Position numbers and translations under genes: made by a program. Below the pieces are notes generated by a model. The model was not told the DNA's origin and did not search any database. It was given only the letters and a program-made list of their open reading frames with translations. From contig NZ_LR134376.1 in the NCBI RefSeq assembly GCF_900637545.1, positions 129,501 through 193,500 of the forward strand: a stretch of 64,000 nucleotides of DNA. Reading direction: 5' to 3'. Below are positions 8,139 through 19,192 of the stretch, one piece after another; positions within the stretch are counted from its first letter, which is position 1, and each line of letters opens with the position of its first letter. This stretch comes from Aeromonas encheleia (lineage in GTDB: Bacteria; Pseudomonadota; Gammaproteobacteria; Enterobacterales; Aeromonadaceae).

Positions 8139-9002
8139 TTACTGCCCCTGCCGGGGCGGATATTCCCAATATTGGGCCGGGATGCTCCTGAGCAAGGGGG
8201 TCATGTCCGGATTGACCAGCGGAATGGTCAGGCGTTGCTCCAGGTTCGCGCTGGCCAGGGCCTCGCGGACCTTGGGATTCTCCCGGAAGAACTGCATGAA
8301 GCTGCCGTCGGCGTAGGCGCGTTCCAACCCGGTCTGGATCGCCTTGGCCAGCTTGGGGGACTCGGGGCTGACGAAGAAGAACTCGGCGAAGGGGTAGCGC
8401 AGCAACAGGTGCTGCTCGATGGCGAGGTTGGGGTACTGGGCCAGCAGCTCATGGCTCTCGGCGTAGACCTCCACCAGGCCGCGGGGGAAGAAGTCGAGCT
8501 TGTCGCCGTCGTTGATGAGCCGGAACAGGTTGCTGTAACGGCCCGCGTAGGTCGGGATGCCCGCCAGCTCCAGGATCTTGTTGTCTGCCCAGCCGACGCC
8601 CTGAGCCGCCTTCATGACCTTGAGGTCGGCCAGCGAGCCGACCTGATTGAACTTCTCCTGGGCATCGCGATGGATGAAGGCGATCCTCAACCCTTCCAGG
8701 CCACGGAACAGCGGGATGGGGATGGGGATGAGGGCGGATTCGAGGGTGCTGGAGGTACCCATCCAGAACACGTTGATGGTTTTGCCCTTGCGCAGCTCTT
8801 GCTGCAGGCTGTACTGATTGAGATTGAGTTCGACCCGCTCCAGCTTGAACGGCTGACCGGCGTGGTTGAGTGCCAGTTCCAGCAGCTTGAGCTGGTATTC
8901 GTTATCGAGGTCGTTGATCGGCCGGCTGGGGACCTTGACGGTGAGAGTCTGTGCTTGTGCCAGCAACGGCAGGCACAAACACAGCTTGATGAGCCATTTC
9001 AC
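8139..9002 (-). CDS. Periplasmic solute-binding protein, SBP family 3-like
   Basis: A 287-aa protein with a signal peptide (MKWLIKLCLCLPLLAQA, cleavage before QTLTV). The body has a family 3-like layout: YQLKLLELALNHAG, then LRKGKTINVFWMG, LADLKVMKAAQGVGWADNKI, DFFPRGLVEVYAE and FFFVSPES near the end. No ABC permease or ATPase is adjacent, so it may be an orphan binding protein or a sensory partner rather than a transporter component. The ligand cannot be deduced. Confidence 0.75.
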   Translation of the reverse strand: MKWLIKLCLCLPLLAQAQTLTVKVPSRPINDLDNEYQLKLLELALNHAGQPFKLERVELNLNQYSLQQELRKGKTINVFWMGTSSTLESALIPIPIPLFRGLEGLRIAFIHRDAQEKFNQVGSLADLKVMKAAQGVGWADNKILELAGIPTYAGRYSNLFRLINDGDKLDFFPRGLVEVYAESHELLAQYPNLAIEQHLLLRYPFAEFFFVSPESPKLAKAIQTGLERAYADGSFMQFFRENPKVREALASANLEQRLTIPLVNPDMTPLLRSIPAQYWEYPPRQGQ

Positions 9003-9013
9003 TCTCTGCTCTC

Positions 9014-9048
9014 CTGATAGATTCCGGGACTTGCCCGGAGTCTATCAG
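9014..9048. other. Hairpin between the zinc-finger gene and the binding-protein gene
   Basis: CTGATAGATTCCGGG (9014-9028) pairs with CCCGGAGTCTATCAG (9034-9048), with a 5-nt loop and a small internal mismatch. There is no T-tract on the minus strand. It may separate transcription of the two minus-strand genes. Confidence 0.45.
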
Positions 9049-9053
9049 AAGAA

Positions 9054-9440
9054 TCAGGCGACGCGACGGAACACGTGGGTATCGTTGAATTCCTTGGTGC
9101 TCTGGCATTCGACGCAGAAACGGGACTCAGGGCGAGCCTGCAGTCGCTTGAGGGATATTTCGTCACCGCAGGATTCGCAGTAGCCAAATTCCCCTTCATT
9201 GATGCGTTTCAACGCCCCTTTCAGCTTGCGCAGATGCAACTTGTCGTGCTCGATGCGATTCAGCTCCAGACGGCGGGCTTCCTCGATGCTGGCACGGTCA
9301 ATTTCATCAGCCATCTCGTTGGTATCGGTGGCGATGGCCTGGCTGGCTTGGGAGTTGAGACGATCTTCGAGTTCGACGATTTGTCGCTCGATCTGACCCT
9401 TGTAAAAGGCCAGTTGGTCTTCAGTCATGAAATCACACAT
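9054..9440 (-). CDS. DksA/TraR-type C4 zinc-finger protein
   Basis: A 128-aa protein with an N-terminal coiled coil (about 6-80, with DEIDRASIEEARRLELNR) and a C-terminal C4 zinc finger C88-x2-C91 (CESC) and C109-x2-C112 (CVEC). This is the architecture of DksA, which binds in the RNA polymerase secondary channel. The helical hairpin is shorter than in canonical DksA (151 aa), so it is more likely a DksA2/TraR-like paralogue. The start may be M1 or M5; neither has an obvious ribosome site. Confidence 0.8.
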   Translation of the reverse strand: MCDFMTEDQLAFYKGQIERQIVELEDRLNSQASQAIATDTNEMADEIDRASIEEARRLELNRIEHDKLHLRKLKGALKRINEGEFGYCESCGDEISLKRLQARPESRFCVECQSTKEFNDTHVFRRVA

Positions 9441-9518
9441 AGCGTTTACTACCAGTCAGTTTCCCAATTTTCCCTATTTATGGGGGCTGTCTGCTTGCAG
9501 ACCAAGCCCCTGTATCCC

Positions 9519-9553
9519 GATTTGCACCAAATCCATGCAGGAGAGTGCAAATC
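9519..9553. promoter_or_regulatory. 9-bp inverted repeat in the zinc-finger / polyamine operon intergenic region
   Basis: GATTTGCAC (9519-9527) and GTGCAAATC (9545-9553) are perfect inverted repeats 17 nt apart. They lie in the 463-bp divergent spacer, about 130 bp upstream of the sigma-54 promoter, a plausible place for an enhancer site. The half-sites share GCAC/GTGC with NtrC sites, but the spacing differs from the usual one. Confidence 0.4.
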
Positions 9554-9682
9554 AGGGCGGGCCTTGTACCAAAAAAATGCAGGCATGCAAAGCAGATCGG
9601 ATAAGGACTGTGCGCCCTTGCAAAAAAATGGCCCTTTTCGGACAGGCCCTGACGGAGCCTGGCCCCCTGAGCGGCCCGCCGT

Positions 9683-9698
9683 TGGCACTGGGCTTGCA
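9683..9698 (+). promoter_or_regulatory. Sigma-54 promoter of the polyamine operon
   Basis: TGGCAC, 5 nt (TGGGC), then TTGCA is a full match to the -24/-12 consensus TGGCAC-N5-TTGC(A/T). Transcription would start near 9710, leaving a leader of about 190 nt before the ATG at 9904. The rest of 9441-9903 is AT-richer than the surrounding genes and shows no ORF I would call. Confidence 0.65.
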
Positions 9699-9903
9699 GT
9701 GAGCTGATGGTGATACAAGGTGTTTAGTATTTGGTGCCGGCCTGGTCATTATATAGGCCATTAATTATAGTTTTTTAAACACCACCGCTTGACAAAGGCC
9801 ATTATCACGGGCTTTTATGGTGCTGTTGATTACATTTTTTTAACAGGGGTGTTCCATATATTAGACACCCTTGCCAATGACAACCGTAGAGTCGGGGTTT
9901 AAC

Positions 9904-11235
9904 ATGGACAGTATCAAGGGCTGGATGGAGAGTAATCGCATCACGGAAGTGGAGTGCCTGTTTCCGGACTTCACCGGCAATGCCCGAGGCAAGATCATTC
10001 CAGCCAATAAATTTCTGCGCGAGGGGGGCATGCGGCTACCCGAGATCATCTTCACCCAGACGGTGACCGGCGAGTATCCGGATGACGACAGCATGATAGA
10101 CCCGCTGGAGCGGGACATGCAGCTCTACCCCGATCCCAACACCATTCGTTTCGTGCCCTGGGCGCTGGAGCCCACCGCTCAGGTGATCCACGATTGCTTC
10201 GATATCAATGGCAAGCTGATCGACATAGCGCCGCGCTCCGTGCTGCGCCGGGTCCTGTCATTCTATGAGAAGCAGGGCTGGAAGCCGGTGGTGGCCCCCG
10301 AGCTCGAATTCTACCTGGTCAAGCGCAACGAAGACCCCGACTACCCGCTGGTGCCGCCCGTGGGTCGCAACGGCCGCCCCGAGACTGCCCGCCAGTCGTT
10401 CAGTATCGATGCGGTCAACGAATTCGACCCCATCTTCGAGGACATGTACGACTACTGCGAGGCGCAGGAGCTGGAGGTGGACACCCTGATCCACGAGTCC
10501 GGTGCCGCCCAGATGGAGATCAACTTCCTGCACGGTGACGCCATCGACCTGGCGGATCAGGTGTTCCTGTTCAAGCGCACCATGCGTGAGGCGGCGCACA
10601 AGCACGGCATCTACGCCACCTTCATGGCCAAGCCCATGAGTGAAGAGCCGGGCTCCGCCATGCACATCCACCAGAGCCTGGAGGATGCCGAGGGGAGCAA
10701 CCTGTTCGGCACGGACAATGGCGGCAACACCGAGCTGTTCATGCACTTCATCGCCGGCCTGCAGAAATATACCCCGGCCGTGACCGCGCTGCTGGCACCG
10801 AACGTCAACTCCTACCGCCGCCTCACCTTCGGTGAGAGTGCGCCGCGCAACGTGCAGTGGGGCGTGGAGAACCGCACCTGCGGCCTGCGGGTGCCCTTCT
10901 CCGAGGCCAGCGCGCGTCGGGTGGAGAACCGCTTCGCCGGCGCCGATGCCAACCCCTATCTGGCACTGGCCGCGACCCTGGCCTGTGGCTACCTCGGCAT
11001 GATGGAGAAGCTGGAGCCGATGCAGGAGATGAAGGCGAGCGCCTACGACCTGCCCTACAGCCTGCCCCGCTCGCTGGAGGAGTCGCTGAGCCACCTGGAA
11101 CAGTGCGAGCCCATCAAGGAGATGCTGGGCGAGCGTTTCATCCGCGCCTTCGTCGCGGTCAAGCGCAAGGAATACGAGACCTACTTCGGGGTGATCAGTC
11201 GTTGGGAGCGGGAATTCCTGCTGCTGAACGTGTGA
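9904..11235 (+). CDS. puuA: Glutamylpolyamine synthetase (glutamine synthetase family)
   Basis: A 443-aa type-I-like glutamine synthetase homologue. WMESNRITEVECLFPDFTGN and ARGKIIP mark the beta-grasp domain; ELEFYLV, the SGAAQMEINF metal site, AMHIHQSL, NSYRRL and ENRTCGLRVPFS mark the catalytic domain. The family ligates glutamate to putrescine or other polyamines (PuuA, SpuI/SpuB) rather than to ammonia. Its place ahead of a polyamine aminotransferase and transporter supports that role over assimilatory GlnA, as does the absence of the GlnA adenylylation Tyr motif. I chose ATG 9904 (GGGG at -10); TTG 9871 and ATG 9877 are alternatives. Confidence 0.85.
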   Translation: MDSIKGWMESNRITEVECLFPDFTGNARGKIIPANKFLREGGMRLPEIIFTQTVTGEYPDDDSMIDPLERDMQLYPDPNTIRFVPWALEPTAQVIHDCFDINGKLIDIAPRSVLRRVLSFYEKQGWKPVVAPELEFYLVKRNEDPDYPLVPPVGRNGRPETARQSFSIDAVNEFDPIFEDMYDYCEAQELEVDTLIHESGAAQMEINFLHGDAIDLADQVFLFKRTMREAAHKHGIYATFMAKPMSEEPGSAMHIHQSLEDAEGSNLFGTDNGGNTELFMHFIAGLQKYTPAVTALLAPNVNSYRRLTFGESAPRNVQWGVENRTCGLRVPFSEASARRVENRFAGADANPYLALAATLACGYLGMMEKLEPMQEMKASAYDLPYSLPRSLEESLSHLEQCEPIKEMLGERFIRAFVAVKRKEYETYFGVISRWEREFLLLNV

Positions 11236-11307
11236 TGTCGGTGCGTGCAAGGCGCACGCAACCCCGACAGGGGGAGGTCGAGGCCGGCCTCTCCCGCCGA
11301 GAGTGAA

Positions 11308-11580
11308 AGCACCAAACAGCAACAAACCGGGTCGCACGCCGCGCATGATGAGTGGCGGTGCAGGGCGATGAGTACCCGCCGCTCCCGTATGACGACAGCA
11401 CCAAGCAGAAACAAACCGGGTCGCACGCCGCGCATTATGAGTGGCAGTGCAGGGCGACGAGTACCCGCCGCTCCCGTATGGCGATAGTACCAAGCAGCAG
11501 CAAACTGGGTCGCACACCACTCGAGGGTGGTAGTGCATGGAGGCTGATACCGGCCTTTCCCGCTCATATCGAAGGAACCG
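11308..11580 (+). repeat. 89-bp tandem repeat, two full units and one divergent unit
   Basis: Units start at 11308, 11397 and 11486, an exact 89-bp period. The shared core is AGCACCAAGCAGAAACAAAC, then GGGTCGCACGCCGCGCAT and a GAGTACCCGCCGCTCCCGTA block. Units 1 and 2 differ at only a few bases; unit 3 drifts in its second half. The 70 bp before 11308 looks like a further decayed unit. The array fills the 356-bp gap between the synthetase and aminotransferase genes and holds no convincing ORF. Confidence 0.85.
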
Positions 11581-11591
11581 AGGAGCAAGCA

Positions 11592-12953
11592 ATGCAGCAC
11601 ACCACTCGTGAGTGGCAACAACTGGATGCCAGCCATCACCTGCATCCCTTTACCGATTTTCAGGCGCTGAACAACAAGGGCAGCCGCATCATCACCAAGG
11701 CCGAGGGGGTCTATCTGGAAGACTCCGACGGGCGCCGCATCCTGGACGGGATGGCGGGCCTGTGGTGCGTCAACATGGGTTACGGTCGCCAGGAGCTGGT
11801 GGATGCCGCCACCAAACAGATGCAACAACTGCCCTATTACAACCTCTTCTTCCAGACCAGCCATCCGCCCGCTGCCGAGCTGGCGACCCTGCTGGCCGAG
11901 ATCACGCCGTCTCATCTCAACCATGTCTTCTTCACCGGCTCGGGTTCAGAGTGCAACGACACCGTGCTGCGCATGGTGCGCCACTACTGGGCCAGCAAGG
12001 GGCAGCCGGACAAGCAGGTGATCATCAGCCGCCACAACGCCTACCACGGTTCCACCGTGGCGGGGGCCAGCCTGGGTGGGATGAAAGGCATGCACGCCCA
12101 GGGCGGGCTGCCGATCCCCGGCATAGTCCACATCGATCAGCCTTACCACTTCGGTGAGGGGCAGGGGGTGAGCGCCCATGAGTTCGGGCTGGAGCGCGCC
12201 CGTCAGCTGGAGCTGAAGATCCTGGAACTGGGGGTGGACAAGGTCGCCGCCTTCATCGGCGAGCCCATTCAGGGGGCCGGCGGCGTCATCATCCCGCCCG
12301 ACAGCTACTGGCCCGAGATCCAGCGCATCTGTGACAAGTACGGCATCTTGCTGATCGCCGACGAGGTGATCTGCGGTTTCGGTCGCACCGGCCACTGGTT
12401 CGCCAGCGAAGACTTTGGCATCAAGCCGGATCTGATGTGCCTGGCCAAGGGCATCACCTCGGGCTATCTGCCGATGGGGGCCGTGATGGTCGGCGACAGA
12501 GTCGCCAAGGTGCTGGTGGAAGAGGGGGGCGAGTTCAACCACGGCTTCACCTATTCCGGTCATCCTGTGGCCTGCGCCGTGGCCATCGCCAACATCCAGC
12601 TTATGCAGAGGGAGAGCATAGTTAAGCGAATTCATGATAGCATTGGCCCCTATTTGCAACGTCGCTGGAGCGAGCTTGCCGATCACCCGCTGGTGGGAGA
12701 AACCCGGGGTAAAGGCCTGGTCGCCGCGTTGGAAATAGTCCAGGACAAGCAGACCAAGCGTCGCTTCCCGGCCCAGCAGCAGGCGGGGATGACCTGTCGG
12801 GAGTTCTGCTTTAACAATGGCTTGGTGATGAGGGCGGTCGGCGATACCATGATCATATCGCCCCCCTTGGTGATCACCGAGGAACAGGTAGATGAATTGG
12901 TCAAACTGGCCAGGCTCAGTCTGGATCTGACGGCTGCGAAGCTGCAGGAATAG
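11592..12953 (+). CDS. spuC: Polyamine (putrescine) aminotransferase, class III PLP
   Basis: A 453-aa class III aminotransferase resembling Pseudomonas SpuC, which transfers the amino group of putrescine or related amines to pyruvate. PLP ligands visible are K286 (LAKGITSGYLPMG, Schiff base) and D257 (LLIADEVICGFGRTG); GSGSECNDT (about 116-124) binds the phosphate and NAYHGST is the conserved Tyr-His segment. GGAG 7 nt before the ATG at 11592 sets the start. It follows the 89-bp repeat array and precedes two polyamine-binding proteins, so it probably belongs to the same operon. Confidence 0.88.
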   Translation: MQHTTREWQQLDASHHLHPFTDFQALNNKGSRIITKAEGVYLEDSDGRRILDGMAGLWCVNMGYGRQELVDAATKQMQQLPYYNLFFQTSHPPAAELATLLAEITPSHLNHVFFTGSGSECNDTVLRMVRHYWASKGQPDKQVIISRHNAYHGSTVAGASLGGMKGMHAQGGLPIPGIVHIDQPYHFGEGQGVSAHEFGLERARQLELKILELGVDKVAAFIGEPIQGAGGVIIPPDSYWPEIQRICDKYGILLIADEVICGFGRTGHWFASEDFGIKPDLMCLAKGITSGYLPMGAVMVGDRVAKVLVEEGGEFNHGFTYSGHPVACAVAIANIQLMQRESIVKRIHDSIGPYLQRRWSELADHPLVGETRGKGLVAALEIVQDKQTKRRFPAQQQAGMTCREFCFNNGLVMRAVGDTMIISPPLVITEEQVDELVKLARLSLDLTAAKLQE

Positions 12954-12995
12954 GCTGTACCCGAGCAGGTTGGCTTACGCATACAATTTGCTTAG

Positions 12996-14105
<1,110 letters not shown>

Positions 14106-14116
14106 GTGACGAGTGC

Positions 14117-14146
14117 CCCTCCCGGTCCGCAGTTCGGCCGGGAGGG
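14117..14146 (+). other. Intercistronic hairpin between the two binding-protein genes
   Basis: CCCTCCCGG (14117-14125) and CCGGGAGGG (14138-14146) form a 9-bp GC stem with a 12-nt loop and no T-run. Such hairpins after binding-protein genes commonly stabilise the upstream mRNA and raise binding-protein levels relative to the permeases. Confidence 0.55.
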
Positions 14147-14210
14147 TAGTGACCACCCGAACAGGTTGGACGGCGTGTATGGATGCGCGACTGGCAAAAT
14201 CACAATATGA

Positions 14211-15308
<1,098 letters not shown>

Positions 15309-15311
15309 CCT

Positions 15312-15333
15312 TGGCGCCCACCCCGGGGCGCCA
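15312..15333 (+). other. Intercistronic hairpin before the ABC ATPase gene
   Basis: TGGCGCCC (15312-15319) and GGGCGCCA (15326-15333) form a perfect 8-bp stem with a 6-nt loop, between the second binding-protein gene and the ATPase gene. No T-run follows. Confidence 0.5.
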
Positions 15334-15384
15334 GATTGTCTTTATGGATCGGCCCCGGCCGGTATCACGTGTGGGAGTTTGGTA

Positions 15385-16539
15385 ATGGCGATAGCCTCCA
15401 GTGCCTATAAAAAAGCCCTCGAGGGCAGCCAGCAGCGTAAAGAAGTGCTGGTCAAAATAGATCGGGTAAGCAAGCAGTTCGACGAAACGCTGGCGGTCGA
15501 TAACGTGTCTCTCAACATCCATAAAGGCGAGATCTTCGCCTTGCTGGGTGGCTCCGGCTCCGGCAAGTCGACCCTGCTGCGGATGCTGGCCGGGTTCGAG
15601 CGCCCCACCGAGGGACGGCTGTTCCTGGATGGCGTCGACATTACCGACATGCCGCCCTATGAACGTCCGATCAACATGATGTTTCAGTCCTACGCCCTGT
15701 TCCCCCATATGACGGTGGCGCAGAACATCGCCTTCGGCCTCAAGCAGGACGGTCTGCCCAAGGCAGAGGTCGATGCCCAGGTCGAGGAGATGCTCAAGCT
15801 GGTGCAGATGACCCAGTATGCCCGTCGCAAGCCCCATCAGCTCTCCGGTGGCCAGCGTCAGCGGGTGGCCCTGGCCCGTTCCCTGGCCAAGCGCCCCAAG
15901 TTGCTGTTGCTGGACGAGCCCATGGGGGCGCTGGACAAGAAGCTGCGCTCGCGGATGCAGCTCGAGCTGGTGGAGATCATCGAGCGGGTCGGCGTGACCT
16001 GCGTCATGGTGACCCACGATCAGGAAGAAGCCATGACCATGGCCGAGCGGATCGCCATCATGCACCTGGGCTGCATCGAGCAGATCGGCAGCCCGATGGA
16101 CATCTACGAGACCCCAGCCAGTCGGCTGGTGTGCGAGTTCATCGGCAACGTCAACCTGTTTGACGGCCTGCTGGTGGAGGACGAACAGGACCACGCCACC
16201 ATCGCCTGTGCGGATCTGGAGCAACCCATCTACGTGGGTCACGGCATCAGCTCCCGCGCCGAGAACAAGAAGGTGAGTTATGCCCTGCGGCCGGAGAAGC
16301 TGCTGATGAGCACCCAGAAGCCGAGCGATCTGGAGCATCCCGACTTCAACTGGACCAAGGGGCTGGTCTACGACATCGCCTATCTGGGCGGCCACTCCGT
16401 TTATCACATCCAGCTGCCCTCGGGCAAAATCGTTCAGGCTTTCATCGCCAACGCCGAACGCCACGGCAAGCGGCCAACCTGGGATGACCAGGTGTTCCTC
16501 TACTGGGAAGATGACAGCGGCGTGGTGTTGCAATCATGA
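15385..16539 (+). CDS. potG: Polyamine ABC transporter ATP-binding protein
   Basis: A 384-aa ABC ATPase of the PotA/PotG type. Walker A is GGSGSGKST, the Q-loop is in MMFQSYALFPHMT, the signature is LSGGQRQRVALARSLA, Walker B is LLLLDEP and the switch His is in VMVTHDQEEAMTM. A C-terminal TOBE-like regulatory domain follows (YALRPEKLLM onward). GGGAG 7 nt before ATG 15385 sets the start. Its stop overlaps the next start by 4 bp (ATGA), so translation of ATPase and permease is coupled. Confidence 0.92.
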   Translation: MAIASSAYKKALEGSQQRKEVLVKIDRVSKQFDETLAVDNVSLNIHKGEIFALLGGSGSGKSTLLRMLAGFERPTEGRLFLDGVDITDMPPYERPINMMFQSYALFPHMTVAQNIAFGLKQDGLPKAEVDAQVEEMLKLVQMTQYARRKPHQLSGGQRQRVALARSLAKRPKLLLLDEPMGALDKKLRSRMQLELVEIIERVGVTCVMVTHDQEEAMTMAERIAIMHLGCIEQIGSPMDIYETPASRLVCEFIGNVNLFDGLLVEDEQDHATIACADLEQPIYVGHGISSRAENKKVSYALRPEKLLMSTQKPSDLEHPDFNWTKGLVYDIAYLGGHSVYHIQLPSGKIVQAFIANAERHGKRPTWDDQVFLYWEDDSGVVLQS

Positions 16540-17441
16540 AGGCATTGAGACGACTGAAGCGACTGGGCGGGCGCCAGCTGGTGATCGGCATCCCGTTCTT
16601 CTGGCTGTTCCTGTTCTTCCTGCTGCCCTTCATCATAGTGGTGAAGATCAGCTTCGCCGAAGCGGACGTGGCCATCCCGCCCTACACCGATGTGGTGAGC
16701 TGGGCCGATGACCAGCTCACCATCCTGCTCCACCTGGGCAACTACCTGCTGCTGCAGGAGGATGATCTCTACATCGCGGCCTATCTGGGCTCCCTCAAGA
16801 TGGCCCTCATCAGCACCATTCTCTGCCTGCTGATCGGTTATCCCATGGCCTATTCCATCGCCCGGGCCAACAAGGAGACCCAGACCGTTCTGCTGCTGCT
16901 CATCATGATGCCGACCTGGACCGCGATCCTGATCCGGGTCTACGCCTGGATGGGGATCCTCAGCAACAACGGCCTGCTCAACAGCCTGCTGATGGGCATA
17001 GGTCTGGTTGACGAGCCGGTGCAGATCCTCAACACCAACCTGGCGGTCTACATCGGCATCGTTTACTCCTACCTGCCGTTCATGGTGCTGCCGCTCTACG
17101 CCAACCTGGTCAAACATGATCAGAGCCTGCTGGAGGCGGCCTCCGATCTCGGTGCCCGCAACCTGACTAGGTTCTGGCGGATCACGGTACCGCTCTCCAA
17201 GAACGGCATCATCGCCGGCTGCATGCTGGTGTTCATTCCCGTGGTGGGCGAGTTCGTCATCCCCGAGCTGCTCGGCGGCCCCGAGACCCTGATGATCGGC
17301 AAGGTGCTGTGGCAGGAGTTCTTCAACAACCGCGACTGGCCGGTGGCCTCCGCCCTGGCGGTGGTGATGCTGGCGGTGCTGATCGTGCCGATCATTCTGT
17401 TCAACCGTAACCAGGCCAAGGAATTGGAGGGGAAAGTATGA
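16536..17441 (+). CDS. potH: Polyamine ABC transporter permease (first)
   Basis: A 301-aa inner-membrane permease with about six hydrophobic helices, beginning FFWLFLFFLLPFIIVVKISF. The EAA loop is EAASDLGARNLTRFWRITVP, which docks with the ATPase. It overlaps both neighbours by 4 bp, as expected for tightly coupled potGHI genes. Confidence 0.9.
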   Translation: MKALRRLKRLGGRQLVIGIPFFWLFLFFLLPFIIVVKISFAEADVAIPPYTDVVSWADDQLTILLHLGNYLLLQEDDLYIAAYLGSLKMALISTILCLLIGYPMAYSIARANKETQTVLLLLIMMPTWTAILIRVYAWMGILSNNGLLNSLLMGIGLVDEPVQILNTNLAVYIGIVYSYLPFMVLPLYANLVKHDQSLLEAASDLGARNLTRFWRITVPLSKNGIIAGCMLVFIPVVGEFVIPELLGGPETLMIGKVLWQEFFNNRDWPVASALAVVMLAVLIVPIILFNRNQAKELEGKV

Positions 17442-18280
17442 AGCGCTTCGGTTTTGCCAAGCTGATGCTGTGGCTGGGGCTGCTGTTCATCTACCTGCCC
17501 ATGGTCATCATGGTGATCTACTCCTTCAACGCCTCCAAGCTGGTGACGGTGTGGGGAGGCTGGTCGCTGAAGTGGTACTTCGGCCTGCTCGAGAACAAGC
17601 AGCTGATAGGCTCGGTGCTGCGCTCCCTGGAGATCGCCTGCTACACCGCCATCGCCGCGGTGGCGCTGGGGACCACGGCCGCCTTCGTGCTGACCCGGAT
17701 ACCGCACTTCCGTGGCCGGACCCTGTTCGGTGGCCTGGTGACGGCGCCCCTGGTCATGCCGGAGGTGATCACCGGTCTGTCGCTGCTGCTGCTGTTCGTG
17801 GCCATGGCCCAGCTGATTGGCTGGCCGGCCGAGCGGGGCATGCTGACCATCTGGATAGCCCACACCACCTTCTGTACCGCCTATGTGGCGATAGTGGTGT
17901 CGGCCCGGCTGCGGGAGCTGGATCTCTCCATCGAGGAGGCGGCCATGGATCTGGGGGCCAAGCCCTGGAAGGTGTTCTTCCTGATCACCATCCCGATGAT
18001 TGCGCCTTCGCTGGCGGCGGGCGGCATGATGTCGTTCGCCCTGTCGCTGGATGATCTGGTGCTGGCGAGCTTCGTCTCAGGCCCGGGCTCCACCACCCTG
18101 CCGATGGAGGTGTTCTCGGCGGTGCGACTCGGAGTGAAACCCGAGATCAACGCGGTGGCCAGCCTGATCCTGCTGTCGGTGTCGCTGTTTACCTTCGGCA
18201 GCTGGTATCTGATGGCCAAGGCGGAGAAACGCCGTCGTGCCGAGATTGCAATGACCACCCAGATGCAGGCAGTCGCCTGA
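17438..18280 (+). CDS. potI: Polyamine ABC transporter permease (second)
   Basis: A 280-aa inner-membrane permease, the partner of the preceding one. It begins LMLWLGLLFIYLPMVIMVIY and has about six transmembrane segments; the EAA loop is EEAAMDLGAKPWKVFFLITI. It is the last gene of the operon. After it, at about 18286-18333, a GGGCTGT/ACAGCCC pair could form a loose terminator hairpin without a T-run. Confidence 0.9.
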   Translation: MKRFGFAKLMLWLGLLFIYLPMVIMVIYSFNASKLVTVWGGWSLKWYFGLLENKQLIGSVLRSLEIACYTAIAAVALGTTAAFVLTRIPHFRGRTLFGGLVTAPLVMPEVITGLSLLLLFVAMAQLIGWPAERGMLTIWIAHTTFCTAYVAIVVSARLRELDLSIEEAAMDLGAKPWKVFFLITIPMIAPSLAAGGMMSFALSLDDLVLASFVSGPGSTTLPMEVFSAVRLGVKPEINAVASLILLSVSLFTFGSWYLMAKAEKRRRAEIAMTTQMQAVA

Positions 18281-18369
18281 CCACAGGGCTGTTGACGAAG
18301 CAACGCGGCTTGCGCCAAAGCATCGACAGCCCCTAAGATCCGCATTCTCTCATCCAGCAGGAGGACAGA

Positions 18370-19098
18370 ATGCGGATCTCCCTCTTTATCGGCCAGAGTG
18401 CCGAGTTGAACGCCGAACTGGTTCCCGGCCTGGTATCGGCCATCCACAAGCAAGCAGCGGACAGACCCCTGTGGTGCCGCTTCTCGGGCCTGGACGGTGA
18501 TGAACAGAGCGACCAGCGTCATCACGGTGGCCCGGATCGGGCGCTGCATTACTATCCCGCCGATCACTATCCCTGGTGGCAGACCTGGCAAACCGCGCTG
18601 GGCTTGCCCGCACCCCGTACCCCCTGGCAACCGGCGGCCTTTGGCGAAAACCTCTCCGGCCTCGGGCTGACCGAGGCGCAGGCCTGCATCGGCGATGTCT
18701 ACCGGCTCGGCGAGGCGCTTGTTCAGGTAAGCCAACCGAGATCCCCCTGTTTCAAGCTGAACCAGCGTTTTGGCTATCCGCACCTCTCGCTGGTGATGCA
18801 ACTCAACGGCCGCTGCGGCTGGTTGCTCAGGGTGCTGGAGGAGGGGTGGGTTGCCCAGGACGAGGAGCTGTTGCTGGTCGACCGGCCCTATCCCGAGCTG
18901 ACGGTGAAGCGCACCGCCGACATCCTGTTCAACCAGGTCCGCAACGAGGGGGAGCTGCAGCTGTTGCTGGACAATCCGGCCCTCTCCCCCAACTGGCGCC
19001 AGCATGCGGCCCACTGGCTGGAGCACGGGGTGGTGGCCGATTGGCAAAAGCGGCTGCTGGGGCCGGTCGAATTCCAGCTGCCGACGAAAGGGGTATGA
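18370..19098 (+). CDS. yiiM: MOSC-domain protein, YiiM-like
   Basis: A 242-aa MOSC protein, the domain related to molybdenum-cofactor sulfurase C-termini. DEQSDQRHHGGPDRALHYYP, AFGENLSG, IGDVYRLGEALVQVSQPRSP and C (at the predicted catalytic Cys of SQPRSPCFKL) match YiiM, which detoxifies N-hydroxylated bases with molybdenum cofactor. The length is close to E. coli YiiM (224 aa). It is a single gene between the polyamine operon and the tRNA. Confidence 0.85.
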   Translation: MRISLFIGQSAELNAELVPGLVSAIHKQAADRPLWCRFSGLDGDEQSDQRHHGGPDRALHYYPADHYPWWQTWQTALGLPAPRTPWQPAAFGENLSGLGLTEAQACIGDVYRLGEALVQVSQPRSPCFKLNQRFGYPHLSLVMQLNGRCGWLLRVLEEGWVAQDEELLLVDRPYPELTVKRTADILFNQVRNEGELQLLLDNPALSPNWRQHAAHWLEHGVVADWQKRLLGPVEFQLPTKGV

Positions 19099-19192
19099 CA
19101 CCGCGCCATGTAGCGCCGCTTGCCACGTTTTGCGCAAAGCGCTGCATTGTTGAGCGGAAAACGGCTTTTTTTCATCAGAAACAAAAAAAGGC

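Noticed and set aside
11308-11580. CRISPR array
   Set aside because: The 89-bp units are tandem without unique spacers, and no cas gene is near.
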